Shown one piece after another: positions 25,434 to 32,980 of a stretch of 41,394 nt of DNA; the stretch's first letter is position 1; every line of letters begins with the position of its first letter. The DNA lies in assembly GCF_038432375.1 (NCBI RefSeq), contig NZ_JBCAUS010000001.1, positions 1 through 41,394 on the forward strand, read 5' to 3'. This stretch comes from Methanococcoides sp. LMO-2 (GTDB lineage Archaea > Halobacteriota > Methanosarcinia > Methanosarcinales > Methanosarcinaceae). The notes beneath the pieces are model-generated. The model did no database searches, was not told the DNA's origin, and saw only the letters and a program-made list of their open reading frames with translations. Both the position numbers and the translations under genes were made by a program.

Positions 25434-26194
25434 AAGCATTGCTCTGTGGAAAAGGCGGCTGTGGCAAAAGCACACTTACTGCTCTGATCGCCAGGTCACT
25501 TTCTGACAGGGGTTGTAACGTCCTTGTTATTGATAATGATGAATCCAATTTTGGTCTGCACAGGCAATTGGGTCTGGAATTACCGGATGATCTCCTGAAC
25601 TTTATGGGAGGAAAGAAGGACCTCATCGGAAAGATGATGGAAGCCTTTCCAAAGGGTGAAAAACTAACCCTTTTCGACCACAAATGGGAGATCCCGACCA
25701 TCCCTGAGGGCTATGTCAGCAGAAAGGATAATGTGTCATTGATGGCAGTTGGTAAGATCCATGAATTCGGGGAGGGTTGTGCATGTCCCATGGGGGCTCT
25801 TGCAAAACAGCTGATACAGAATATAAATCTCGATGACGATGATTTTGTTCTCGTTGATACGGAGGCTGGAATTGAACACTTTGGCAGGGGTGTGGAAGAA
25901 GGATGTGATGTTCTTTTCATGGTTGTTGACCCTTCCTACGAATCCATACGTCTTTCTGAAAAGATCAGTGAGCTTGCAGCAAAAGCCGGAAAACAGCTTT
26001 ACTATATACTGAACAGGGCTGAGGGCGCAGGCAGGGAAATATTGTGCTGTGGCATTCCCGAAGATAGGATCATCTCTACCGTTCCTATTCATGAGTCCGT
26101 CTTCAAGGCGGGTCTTCTGGGAGATGAGTTCCTGACCTCAGTTCCTGAGGTTGATCTGGTTGCTGATTTTTTGATAGAACTTAAGTCAAAATAA
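25430..26194 (+). CDS. CooC-like nickel-insertion ATPase
   Basis: This 254-residue SIMIBI-class ATPase resembles CooC, which helps load nickel into carbon monoxide dehydrogenase. It has the deviant Walker A motif GKGGCGKST (about residues 7-15), a VIDNDESN motif, and the Cys-x-Cys pair C117-A-C119 in EGCACPMG that binds the metal in CooC dimers. The VDTEAGIEHFGRGVEEGCD switch region is also present. I choose the TTG at 25430, because family proteins begin a few residues before the P-loop, and it overlaps the methyltransferase stop as TTGA. A GTG at 25409 is the alternative. No CODH genes are in the window, and the neighbours are an ABC importer, so nickel handling on uptake is possible. Confidence 0.82.
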   Translation: MKALLCGKGGCGKSTLTALIARSLSDRGCNVLVIDNDESNFGLHRQLGLELPDDLLNFMGGKKDLIGKMMEAFPKGEKLTLFDHKWEIPTIPEGYVSRKDNVSLMAVGKIHEFGEGCACPMGALAKQLIQNINLDDDDFVLVDTEAGIEHFGRGVEEGCDVLFMVVDPSYESIRLSEKISELAAKAGKQLYYILNRAEGAGREILCCGIPEDRIISTVPIHESVFKAGLLGDEFLTSVPEVDLVADFLIELKSK

Positions 26195-26206
26195 GATCTG
26201 AAAAAC

Positions 26207-26231
26207 GAAGTCTCTGACTTCATGTAATTTT
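26207..26231 (+). terminator. Hairpin between the CooC-like and PGF genes
   Basis: GAAGTC and GACTTC form a 6-base-pair stem with a 3-base loop, followed shortly by a T run. It lies 13 bases after the CooC-like stop and before the ribosome site of the next gene. It could be a full or partial terminator, because no clear promoter follows. Confidence 0.45.
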
Positions 26232-26243
26232 TGGAGGATTCCA

Positions 26244-26858
26244 ATGAAATTTAACAAATCGATTATCTACTTAGCTCTGCTTATGATCGCAGGGTCTGTG
26301 TTATCCCCCGTAGCCCTTGCTGCGGAGGGAGATATTCTGGAGATCAAACGTAACGTTCCTTCCGCTCTGCCATCCGGAAGCAGCGTTGAGATAACACTTG
26401 AAATTTCAGGTGAGACACCTTTTATGGTTGGTATTGTGGAGACAATACCTGAAGGTTTTTCTTTTCCTGATGACGATTCCGAGGTATCGGATGCAAGTCA
26501 TTTCAAAGTTGACAGGAATGCAGGTAAGATCGCTTTTTCTGTAAGCAATGAAAATGAGATTACATACAAGGTGATTCCTTCCGGAACCGTTGAGTACACA
26601 TTTGAAGGATATTGGGTTGATATGCTTTTCCAGACCCAGGAGCTCAACGAAGGGAAGGAAAGATGGATTCCGGTAACTGATCCGAACGCTGATCCTGCGA
26701 CCTTTTCTGCTTCAGAAGTTTGCACGTCCGTTTCAGAAGGATCTGAGGCAGCTTCTACTTCCAATGCACCTGGTTTTGGAGTATCTGTTGCTTCATTGGC
26801 GATCATTGGTTGCATGCTTGTTTTCCGAAGATATAATTCCAGGGGTAATAAAAAATGA
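26244..26858 (+). CDS. PGF-CTERM surface protein, partner of importer
   Basis: This 204-residue exported protein has a signal peptide (residues 1-26, ending ALAAE), a beta-rich domain of about 120 residues (including SGSSVEITLEISGE and ETIPEGFSFPDD) and a short Ser-rich stalk. It ends with APGF at about 175-178, a membrane helix and RRYNSRGNKK, a PGF-CTERM anchoring signal. GGAGG about nine bases before the ATG is a strong ribosome site. Its stop overlaps the ATG of the binding protein (ATGA), so they are made together. The domain is not identified. A role in holding or feeding the binding protein is inferred from coupling alone. Confidence 0.75.
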   Translation: MKFNKSIIYLALLMIAGSVLSPVALAAEGDILEIKRNVPSALPSGSSVEITLEISGETPFMVGIVETIPEGFSFPDDDSEVSDASHFKVDRNAGKIAFSVSNENEITYKVIPSGTVEYTFEGYWVDMLFQTQELNEGKERWIPVTDPNADPATFSASEVCTSVSEGSEAASTSNAPGFGVSVASLAIIGCMLVFRRYNSRGNKK

Positions 26859-28135
26859 GATACATACCAAAGTTCTTAGCTGGAACATTAATGATCACAT
26901 GTTTGGTCGTTTCAATAATGAGTGCAGCAGCATTACCTTCAGTTCTTCCATGTGACAATGGCGATAACATCCTTACAGATGATGAGGTTTCAGGTGCTAT
27001 TTGTGATTACATGCTCGATGACAGTTCATATTCACTTGATGATGTAGGCGATGCTTCATACATACTGACTTTCTGGGAAGGAAAGCCAAAGTCGGTCACT
27101 GACAGCCATGAACGTGTAGTGACCTTCTACAGGCCTGTAGAGAGGATAATCACAACCAATCCTGACAATTCCAGGATGGTCATTGCTCTTGGCGATCTTG
27201 ATAAAATAGTCTCCACCGACGAATGCACTCGTTCCGGATGTGTTCTTCCAAGAGATGCAAATGATGAGAAAATAGCGAAGAATGCCTGGCAATCCCTCCG
27301 GATATATGAAGGAGGTCAGCTCGACGATCTTCCTGAAACAAATACCCGTAAAGAGATTGATTATGAGACAATGGCAATTCTTAAGCCGGATGTTGTTTTC
27401 GATGCGACCTGGTACAACAGGGGAGACCTTATCGAAGAGAAGGTAGGTTGTCCATGTGTTGATGCAGGTGCAGGTTTTACTTTTGCTGAAAGCTATGATC
27501 ACATCAGTTTGCTGGGTAATGTTCTGGATCAGCAGGACAGGGCAGTTGAACTGGAGGATTATGTTAGTTCAAAGGTTGACATGATCGCATCCGTGACCTC
27601 ACAGATTGAGGAAAATGAGAAGCCAACGGTCTACTTTGCGCCAAGAGGGGCAAAAAAAGGTTTCTACGATGCTGTTGAGGGAAGAGACTTTACCCGCACA
27701 GAAGCTGTTTATGAGCCTCTGGATATTGCAGGTGGTATTAACGTTGCAAGGGAATGTACAGGTGAGAATGTCAATGTTCCTCCTGAACAGATCGTTGCCT
27801 GGAAGCCTGATTACATATTTGTCGCATGGTCTTCAACCTCAACATTTGGAGAACCCAATGGTGTTGATTTTGTAATGGAGACAGCTGAACTTTCAGAGAT
27901 TCCTGCTGTGTCTGAAAACAATGTCTACTCCTGTGTCTATCCATATTGCAGAGGGCGACCTCTGGACAGGAGTCTTTTGAACATGATGTACATGGCAAAA
28001 TGCCTGCATCCCGAAGAGTTCAGTGACCTTGACCTGGAAGAGGAAGGAAACGAGGTATACCGCCAGATCCTGGGGATTGATGGTGTATACACCGAAATGG
28101 CAGAATACCAGCCTTTCCTGAAGGAGATCAATTGA
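26855..28135 (+). CDS. ABC importer substrate-binding protein (FecB/BtuF type)
   Basis: This 426-residue exported binding protein belongs to the class III (FecB/BtuF/TroA-like) group that captures iron chelates, corrinoids or other metal complexes. A signal peptide covers about residues 1-27. Residues about 33-65 hold a dockerin-like or EF-hand-like segment (DNGDNILTDDEV, then GAICDYML and DDVGDASYI). The binding lobe starts at ERIITTNPDNSRMVIALG. Cysteines in SGCVLP, VGCPCVDAG and CVYPYCRGRP may form disulfides or bind metal. No lipobox and no C-terminal anchor are seen, which is unusual for such a protein. It overlaps the PGF-anchored gene by four bases. The ligand is unknown. Confidence 0.85.
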   Translation: MRYIPKFLAGTLMITCLVVSIMSAAALPSVLPCDNGDNILTDDEVSGAICDYMLDDSSYSLDDVGDASYILTFWEGKPKSVTDSHERVVTFYRPVERIITTNPDNSRMVIALGDLDKIVSTDECTRSGCVLPRDANDEKIAKNAWQSLRIYEGGQLDDLPETNTRKEIDYETMAILKPDVVFDATWYNRGDLIEEKVGCPCVDAGAGFTFAESYDHISLLGNVLDQQDRAVELEDYVSSKVDMIASVTSQIEENEKPTVYFAPRGAKKGFYDAVEGRDFTRTEAVYEPLDIAGGINVARECTGENVNVPPEQIVAWKPDYIFVAWSSTSTFGEPNGVDFVMETAELSEIPAVSENNVYSCVYPYCRGRPLDRSLLNMMYMAKCLHPEEFSDLDLEEEGNEVYRQILGIDGVYTEMAEYQPFLKEIN

Positions 28136-28166
28136 TCCGGTCTGTTTGCCGGAGCAAGGACTTATA

Positions 28167-28225
28167 GAGGATATGGGGTGGTAGCCTTTGAAATTTCCAA
28201 CCCCATATGGTCTTCTCATATCCTC
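28167..28225 (+). promoter_or_regulatory. Competing hairpins before the permease gene
   Basis: Two perfect 9-base-pair helices share a strand and cannot form together. ATATGGGGT (28171-28179) pairs with ACCCCATAT (28200-28208), and GAGGATATG (28167-28175) pairs with CATATCCTC (28217-28225), which is followed by TTTTG. The element lies in the 113-base gap between the binding-protein and permease genes. It may be an attenuator, an RNA-processing site or an mRNA stabiliser. Confidence 0.5.
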
Positions 28226-28248
28226 TTTTGTCCAGATGCGGTGAGAAT

Positions 28249-29370
28249 ATGAAAGAAAATTTCAATAAACAACGTGATTCCGGACTGGAAAATACTGATA
28301 TTCCAGGTTCAGGGACGAGTACCCAAGTGAGGGAAAGTTACCACCGTTATGTGGGGAAAAAACTTGTTTTCCTTGTTTCAATGTTATTTCTGGTAACCTT
28401 ACTTTCAGCATTTATAGTTACAATTGGTCCTCTTGAGATCTCAATTCCGGATGTCTACAAAATATTGATCTCCAGTTTATTTCCCGGTTATTTTGTGAGT
28501 GAAGAGCTACCTTCACAGATCGTATGGAACATTCGTCTTCCACGTATCGTTGCCGGTATAATGGCAGGTTTCGGGCTGGGTATCTGCGGTTGTGTAATGC
28601 AGGCGGTACTTAAGAACCCGCTTGCAAGTCCATTCACTCTGGGTATCTCTTCGGGGGCAAATTTTGGTGTGGCAGTGGCAGCTGTGATGGGTGTAGGTGT
28701 TATTGGAGGTCCATATCTTATGGTGGGAAATGCCTTCCTTTTTGCAATGTTATGTGCACTGTTCATAATTGCGCTTGCAAGCTTTAAAGGTGCAACTTCC
28801 GAGACCCTGATCCTTGCAGGTATTGCGATAAATTATCTTTTTGGATCCCTCAGTGACCTTTTCCGCTATTTTGCAACGGATGAACAATTGAGAGTTATGG
28901 TAAGCTGGGGTATGGGTGACCTGTCCGCTTTTTCATGGAGCAACTTTGCACTTCTGCTTGGTGTATTTGTTTTTTGCACACCTTTACTCTACCTGAAGGC
29001 AAACGATCTGAATATAATGGCAATCGGTGATGAAAACGCTAAAAGCCTTGGTATAGATGCAAACCGGGTAAGAATGTTCAGTATGCTTCTTGCCAGTCTT
29101 CTTATAGCGACTGTAGTCTGTTTTACGGGAACTATCGCTTTTATAGGACTGGTTGCACCCCATATGGCACGCATGGTCATAGGTTCGGACCACAAATACC
29201 TGTTTCCTGCATCCGGCCTGCTTGGGGCTCTCATATTGATCTCAGCGGACGCTACCGGTATGAATATACTCAGACCCACAATGATACCGACGGGTATTAT
29301 GACATCTCTGCTTGGAGTGCCGTTCTTCATGTATCTTATACTTAAAAGGAAAAAGAAGGAGTTCTGGTAA
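28249..29370 (+). CDS. ABC importer permease (FecCD/BtuC type)
   Basis: This 373-residue membrane protein has about ten helices and typical FecCD motifs: WNIRLPRIVAGIMAGFGLGICGCVMQAVLKNPLASPFTLGISSGA in the first half and GTIAFIGLVAPHMARMVIGSDHKYLFPASGLLGA in the second. The N-terminal 45 residues are polar and extra. The start is the ATG at 28249, supported by CGGTGAG just upstream. An in-frame ATG at 28207 lies within the hairpin region and is unlikely. It works with the ATPase that begins two bases after its stop and the binding protein before it. Confidence 0.92.
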   Translation: MKENFNKQRDSGLENTDIPGSGTSTQVRESYHRYVGKKLVFLVSMLFLVTLLSAFIVTIGPLEISIPDVYKILISSLFPGYFVSEELPSQIVWNIRLPRIVAGIMAGFGLGICGCVMQAVLKNPLASPFTLGISSGANFGVAVAAVMGVGVIGGPYLMVGNAFLFAMLCALFIIALASFKGATSETLILAGIAINYLFGSLSDLFRYFATDEQLRVMVSWGMGDLSAFSWSNFALLLGVFVFCTPLLYLKANDLNIMAIGDENAKSLGIDANRVRMFSMLLASLLIATVVCFTGTIAFIGLVAPHMARMVIGSDHKYLFPASGLLGALILISADATGMNILRPTMIPTGIMTSLLGVPFFMYLILKRKKKEFW

Positions 29371-29371
29371 T

Positions 29372-30160
29372 ATGGTGAAAGTAAAGATCAAAGACATGTG
29401 TTTTGGCTATGCCAGTACACCAATATTGGAAGATGTGTCTGTTGATATCCACAGATCAAGCTTTGTGAGCCTTGTAGGTCCCAACGGGGCTGGCAAATCG
29501 ACTATGCTAAAATGCATGAACAAGATATTGATGCCTGATTCAGGCGATATACACATCGATGGATGCAATTTGAAAAACATGAAGCGTATGGAAATTGCAA
29601 GGAATCTTGCTTATGTTCCCCAGAGTTCTAACAGGGTATTTCCTACAACGGTCTTTGAGACTGTATTGATGGGAAGAAGGCCGCATATTGGCTGGTTCAG
29701 TAATGAAGAGGACAAGGAAAAGGTCTGGCAGGTGCTTGAGGAAATGGGTATTGATGATCTGGCCCTATGCAGCTTTGATGAGCTTAGTGGCGGTCAGCAA
29801 CAAAAGATCCTCATTGCAAGGGCACTGGCACAGGATACAGGTGTTATTCTACTTGATGAACCCACCAGCAACCTGGATATCTGGCATCAACTGGATGTCA
29901 TGGAGAGCGTGCAAAAGCTTGTAAAGGAAAAGAAGGTCACAGCCTTAATGGCTGTACACGACCTGAATCTGGCTTCCAGATATTCCGATCAGATCCTGAT
30001 GATGAAAGATGGTAAAGTTGTTTCTGCAGGTGAGCCTTGTAAGGTTCTTACAACTGAGAACATAGCAAAGGTCTATGGAGTTGAAGCGCACGTACACAGT
30101 CATGCAGAAACGCCTTATGTTATGCCACTTAAGCAACTTAATATTGGTATTGGTATCTGA
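29372..30160 (+). CDS. ABC importer ATP-binding protein (FecE/BtuD type)
   Basis: This 262-residue ATPase powers the FecCD-type permease. It has the Walker A motif GPNGAGKST (about residues 35-43), a Q-loop in VPQSSNRVFPT, the signature LSGGQQQK, Walker B VILLDEPTS, and the switch His in AVHDL, all intact. The ATG at 29372 has AAGGAG ten bases upstream and follows the permease stop by one base. A His-rich end (HVHSHAETPYV) may be a regulatory or metal-linked tail. It is the last gene of the operon, and a stem follows at 30177-30197. Confidence 0.93.
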   Translation: MVKVKIKDMCFGYASTPILEDVSVDIHRSSFVSLVGPNGAGKSTMLKCMNKILMPDSGDIHIDGCNLKNMKRMEIARNLAYVPQSSNRVFPTTVFETVLMGRRPHIGWFSNEEDKEKVWQVLEEMGIDDLALCSFDELSGGQQQKILIARALAQDTGVILLDEPTSNLDIWHQLDVMESVQKLVKEKKVTALMAVHDLNLASRYSDQILMMKDGKVVSAGEPCKVLTTENIAKVYGVEAHVHSHAETPYVMPLKQLNIGIGI

Positions 30161-30176
30161 AATCTTTGATTAATTT

Positions 30177-30197
30177 TTTCCATATATATTATGGAAA
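30177..30197 (+). terminator. Hairpin after the importer operon
   Basis: TTTCCATA and TATGGAAA form an 8-base-pair stem 16 bases after the ATPase stop, and a T-rich tract (CTTTTTTATTTTTTTC) follows near 30224-30240. It is a likely end of the importer transcript. Confidence 0.5.
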
Positions 30198-30303
30198 TAA
30201 TGTCAGATTTAATTCTCCTCCCATCTTTTTTATTTTTTTCTCTTAGCAATTTGTATTATCAACACAACAGACACATCATCATAATTATCATAGAATGCAA
30301 TAG

Positions 30304-30331
30304 TTTTATATACTAGCTACTTTATAGTAGT
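30304..30331 (+). promoter_or_regulatory. Promoter of small-RNA candidate 1
   Basis: TTTTATATAC at 30304-30313 is a TATA box about 29 bases before the RNA stem at 30338, and TAGTAGT lies at 30325-30331. The second copy has the same parts at the same distance, which supports a real promoter. Confidence 0.6.
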
Positions 30332-30337
30332 ATTTAG

Positions 30338-30450
30338 GCAAGACCGAAGAAAATCATATCGTACCACCACCACCACAAACTGATTTTTTATTGGTCATTC
30401 CATCACGGTCTTGCTATTACTCTTCATTCCGTTCTTCTCCTCAGGTTTCT
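30338..30450 (+). ncRNA. Structured small-RNA candidate, copy 1
   Basis: A perfect 9-base-pair outer stem (GCAAGACCG at 30338-30346 with CGGTCTTGC at 30406-30414) encloses a second stem, AAAATCA with TGATTTT (30350-30356 with 30381-30387). The 24-base loop contains ACC repeats (TACCACCACCACCAC). A conserved pyrimidine-rich tail follows to about 30450. No ORF is present. A second copy with the same structure lies 199 bases downstream, with base changes that keep pairing. The strand is set by the TATA box upstream. Function is unknown. The loop could pair with ribosome sites of the GGTGGT type. The 3' end is uncertain. Confidence 0.7.
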
Positions 30451-30502
30451 TATCATTTTAAATTATTATCTATTTAGTTTAAAACAAAAACGATTTCGGA
30501 AG

Positions 30503-30533
30503 TTATATATAATAAATAATATATTCTAGTAGT
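30503..30533 (+). promoter_or_regulatory. Promoter of small-RNA candidate 2
   Basis: TTATATATAA at 30503-30512 is a TATA box about 30 bases before the stem at 30537, and TAGTAGT recurs at 30527-30533. The arrangement matches copy 1. Confidence 0.6.
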
Positions 30534-30536
30534 CGA

Positions 30537-30645
30537 GCAAGATCGTAAAATCATATTGTACCACCACTACTAACTGATTTTGTTGGTTATTCCATCACCG
30601 GTCTTGCTATCCTTTTCATTCTATCCTTTCTTCAGGTATATTTAT
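30537..30645 (+). ncRNA. Structured small-RNA candidate, copy 2
   Basis: This copy repeats the plan of copy 1. GCAAGATCG (30537-30545) pairs with CGGTCTTGC (30599-30607), with U-G replacing one C-G pair, and AAAATCA (30547-30553) pairs with TGATTTT (30575-30581). The loop is 21 bases, three fewer than in copy 1, and reads TACCACCACTACTAAC. The segment TATTCCATCA before the closing strand and the pyrimidine-rich tail ending in TTCAGGT are also kept. Conservation of stems with change in loop length indicates selection on RNA structure. No coding potential was seen. Confidence 0.7.
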
Positions 30646-30711
30646 TCATATATGATAGCCAAAGCTATATCCTGGATATACTGTCATAAATATTAGTAAA
30701 TAAAAAATGAG

Positions 30712-30728
30712 TGCCGGAAATTCCGGCA
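30712..30728 (-). terminator. Terminator of ADH synthase gene
   Basis: TGCCGG and CCGGCA form a 6-base-pair stem around AAATT. On the minus strand it is followed by CTCATTTTTTATTT. It lies 18 bases past the stop of the aldolase gene. Confidence 0.7.
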
Positions 30729-30745
30729 TGTGAATTATAGTGCTC

Positions 30746-31537
30746 TCAGTCTTCCATGGCTTCGTCTGCTGTCATTCCACCGTGTACGACCTTTGAGATC
30801 CTGGTCACAAGTCTTGTTGGATTGTCGGACTGGAAAACGTTCCTGCCCATTGCGACACCCTTGCAGCCGACCTGGAGCGCATCGTAGACCATTTCGAGTA
30901 TCTCCTTTTCGGTGTCCATCTGCGGACCGCCTGCGATCACTACAGGGACCGGACAGCCATCAATTACCTCTTTGAAGGAATCAGGGTCGCCAGTGTAGCT
31001 TGTCTTGACGATGTCAGCACCAAGTTCAGCACCAACCCTTGCTGCGTGCTTCACGTATTCCACGTCAGTCTCGGATACAACTTTTGCACCTCTTGGGTAT
31101 GTCATTGCGAGAAGGGGCATTCCCCACTCGTCACATTTCTTTGCGGTATATCCGAGATCCTGAAGCATTTCTGCTTCATCAGCTGCGCCGACATTGATGT
31201 GAACTGAAACTGCATCAGCACCCACCTTTATAGCTTCCTCAACGGTTGTGACAAGGACCTTGTGGTTTGGGTCAGGTCCGAGTGCTGTGGAACCGGAGAG
31301 GTGGATGATAAGTCCTACATCCCTTCCATATCCACGGTGACCGTGTTTTGCAAGTCCCATGTGGCCAAGGACAGCATTTGCACCGCCCTCTGCTACCTTA
31401 TTTACTGTTGATGGCATGTCGATCAGACCTTTGATAGGTCCTGCACCGACGCCATGGTCCATTGGTATTATTATAGCATTACCCGTATTTCTGTCGAAAA
31501 TACGCTCCATCCTGACAGATTTGCCGATTTCACTCAT
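30746..31537 (-). CDS. ADH synthase (2-amino-3,7-dideoxy-heptulosonate synthase)
   Basis: This 263-residue class I aldolase-like enzyme (MJ0400/AroA' type) makes the seven-carbon precursor of dehydroquinate, the archaeal entry to aromatic amino acid synthesis. The N-terminus ([22 protein letters not shown]), the [12 protein letters not shown] segment, the Schiff-base lysine region [11 protein letters not shown] (about residue 183), and [12 protein letters not shown] are present. Length is typical. The partner dehydroquinate synthase II is not in the window. A close relative with fructose-bisphosphate aldolase activity is the main alternative. Confidence 0.92.
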   Translation of the reverse strand: MSEIGKSVRMERIFDRNTGNAIIIPMDHGVGAGPIKGLIDMPSTVNKVAEGGANAVLGHMGLAKHGHRGYGRDVGLIIHLSGSTALGPDPNHKVLVTTVEEAIKVGADAVSVHINVGAADEAEMLQDLGYTAKKCDEWGMPLLAMTYPRGAKVVSETDVEYVKHAARVGAELGADIVKTSYTGDPDSFKEVIDGCPVPVVIAGGPQMDTEKEILEMVYDALQVGCKGVAMGRNVFQSDNPTRLVTRISKVVHGGMTADEAMED

Positions 31538-31570
31538 GCTACGGGAGATACCTATTATATTACATATCCT

Positions 31571-31672
31571 TTACGTAGGTGCTACTTCCTGCCATGTTAG
31601 AGATTCTCATGCTGGTATCTTCTACAATAGCCTTCTTATGGTTGGGGTGATAGAAAAGCAGTTGCGTTGTGT
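31571..31672 (-). pseudogene. Remnant of a dUTPase gene 3' end
   Basis: This segment matches the last part of the dUTPase gene at 33131, including an exact 20-base identity (31603-31622 with 33137-33156). On the minus strand, QLLFYH and GYC-RRYQHEN are both recognisable but lie in different frames, with a stop between them. It is a broken copy of the C-terminus. It shows that a block including dUTPase and a MEDS gene was duplicated and one dUTPase copy decayed. Confidence 0.7.
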
Positions 31673-31909
31673 ATAATTTTCAACAAATTATTTCGAAAGG
31701 CTTCTTTTGTGAATATCAGTTCTCTCCATCATCTCTTTTTGTGAATTTGTTGAGAACTGTGTGGCTATGGTCAAATATATATACAACATCAACAATACAG
31801 GCAAAATTGATGTATGTAAAGTCAAGTTGTTTTAATTCGATGGCAAGTTCAAACCTGACTATTTCCCTATTTATAAATACATATTATGAAGGATTCTGGT
31901 GGCAATAAG
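31673..31909 (+). promoter_or_regulatory. Promoter and leader of the first MEDS gene
   Basis: AAATATATATAC at 31773-31784 is the probable TATA box. A 20-base leader segment at 31817-31836 matches the leader of the second MEDS gene (33805-33824) at 18 of 20 positions and a similar distance from its TATA box. This leaves a leader of about 100 bases. No other gene is seen between the dUTPase remnant and the MEDS start. Confidence 0.55.
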
Positions 31910-32953
31910 ATGCAAAATTCATCAAGAAAAATGGGCTTTCCTATATCAGATGTTCCGCATGGGGAGCATATTACGCTTGTATACAAAGAAGGCGATAAAG
32001 TACTTGATTTTGTTTCGTCTTTCTTAAGGTCCGGTTTTAAAAATAATGATCTATGCCTCTGGCTGACACCCGGGATAAAAGATAGTGAAGATCAGGATGC
32101 TTTTTTCGAGGAAAAGACCATTTTTGTTAAACAGAATTCCGGTTCATCTAATTTTGATCTTGTTTTTGTGAGTCCTACACTGCTTTCAAATGTAGAAGAT
32201 CTTTGCAATGCTATATTGGAATTTATCGAAAAGAAGCAAAAATATGCATCAAACTGTGGATTTGACGGACTGCGCATCAATATTGACCTGATGGCAGACG
32301 AAGGCCAGATGCTAAATTTCCTCAAACAATGCCGGAAATCTATCATTTCTGCAACTTCAGGTATGAACCTTACAACCCTATTTACCTGTCCTCTGGATTC
32401 TTTTTCCTCCTCTGATGTCTTTGATCTGATGGATGACCGGGAAAAATGTACTATTATGAAAAAAAATGGAATCTGGGTAAATCTGATGGATCTTATCAGC
32501 AGCAAGTACAGGAAAGAACTGCGCATTTCTTCTGAGCTGATGGTGAGAGAAAAGGAGCTACATTCGGTTTACTGTAATAGTCCTGTAGTTGCGTTCCAGA
32601 GGAATTCGGAAAATGGTTTCCCTGTTGAATTCGTTTCTGAGAACATATCCCAATTTGGTTATTCGGCAGAAGATCTCATGTGCAACAGGGTTCTGTATGA
32701 GGATCTGATTCATCCCTGGGACATTGACGATTATTTCATGTCATTTTCGGAATGCATTAAAAATGGGGATGCCAAATTTACAAAAGAATACAGGATCCTG
32801 GATCACAAATGTAATCCTCGCTGGGTCAATGAAACTTCATTGATCGAGACTAATAATTCAGGTCAGCCAACTCGCTTCCAGGGAATTATTGTTGATATTA
32901 CTGAAAGAAAACTTGCAGAAGGGTCCTTAAATGGATCAATGGTCAACGCTTAA
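31910..32953 (+). CDS. MEDS-PAS sensory protein without kinase
   Basis: This 347-residue soluble protein has an N-terminal MEDS domain (about 1-195, with DVPHGEHITLVYK and FTCPLDSFSSS), then one PAS domain with a C-terminal PAC part (about 205-335, NISQFGYSAEDLM and RFQGIIVDITERK). It stops there, so no histidine kinase domain follows. MEDS domains occur in methanogen and methylotroph sensors and are thought to sense C1-related signals. The ATG at 31910 is chosen because GGTGG lies seven bases upstream and the paralogues begin at the same aligned residue. An ATG at 31886 adds eight residues. A hairpin follows the stop. Confidence 0.85.
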   Translation: MQNSSRKMGFPISDVPHGEHITLVYKEGDKVLDFVSSFLRSGFKNNDLCLWLTPGIKDSEDQDAFFEEKTIFVKQNSGSSNFDLVFVSPTLLSNVEDLCNAILEFIEKKQKYASNCGFDGLRINIDLMADEGQMLNFLKQCRKSIISATSGMNLTTLFTCPLDSFSSSDVFDLMDDREKCTIMKKNGIWVNLMDLISSKYRKELRISSELMVREKELHSVYCNSPVVAFQRNSENGFPVEFVSENISQFGYSAEDLMCNRVLYEDLIHPWDIDDYFMSFSECIKNGDAKFTKEYRILDHKCNPRWVNETSLIETNNSGQPTRFQGIIVDITERKLAEGSLNGSMVNA

Positions 32954-32960
32954 TTTTTAA

Positions 32961-32980
32961 GGATCCCAGCGATCCATTTT
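32961..32980 (+). terminator. Terminator of the first MEDS gene
   Basis: GGATC and GATCC form a short stem around CCAGC, followed by ATTTTCC, eight bases after the stop. The stem is small, so confidence is moderate. Confidence 0.45.

Noticed and set aside
28136-28248. Cobalamin riboswitch before the FecCD-type permease
   Set aside because: No conserved B12-box-like segment was found. The region only shows two competing hairpins.
30357-30387. Copy 1 of the small RNA read as a C/D box guide RNA
   Set aside because: A CTGA is present at 30380-30383, but no C box (RTGATGA) lies at a suitable position, and the element has a long terminal stem instead.
30300-30640. CRISPR array
   Set aside because: There are only two units, they are about 199 bases apart, they are imperfect and each has its own promoter. 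No cas genes are near.
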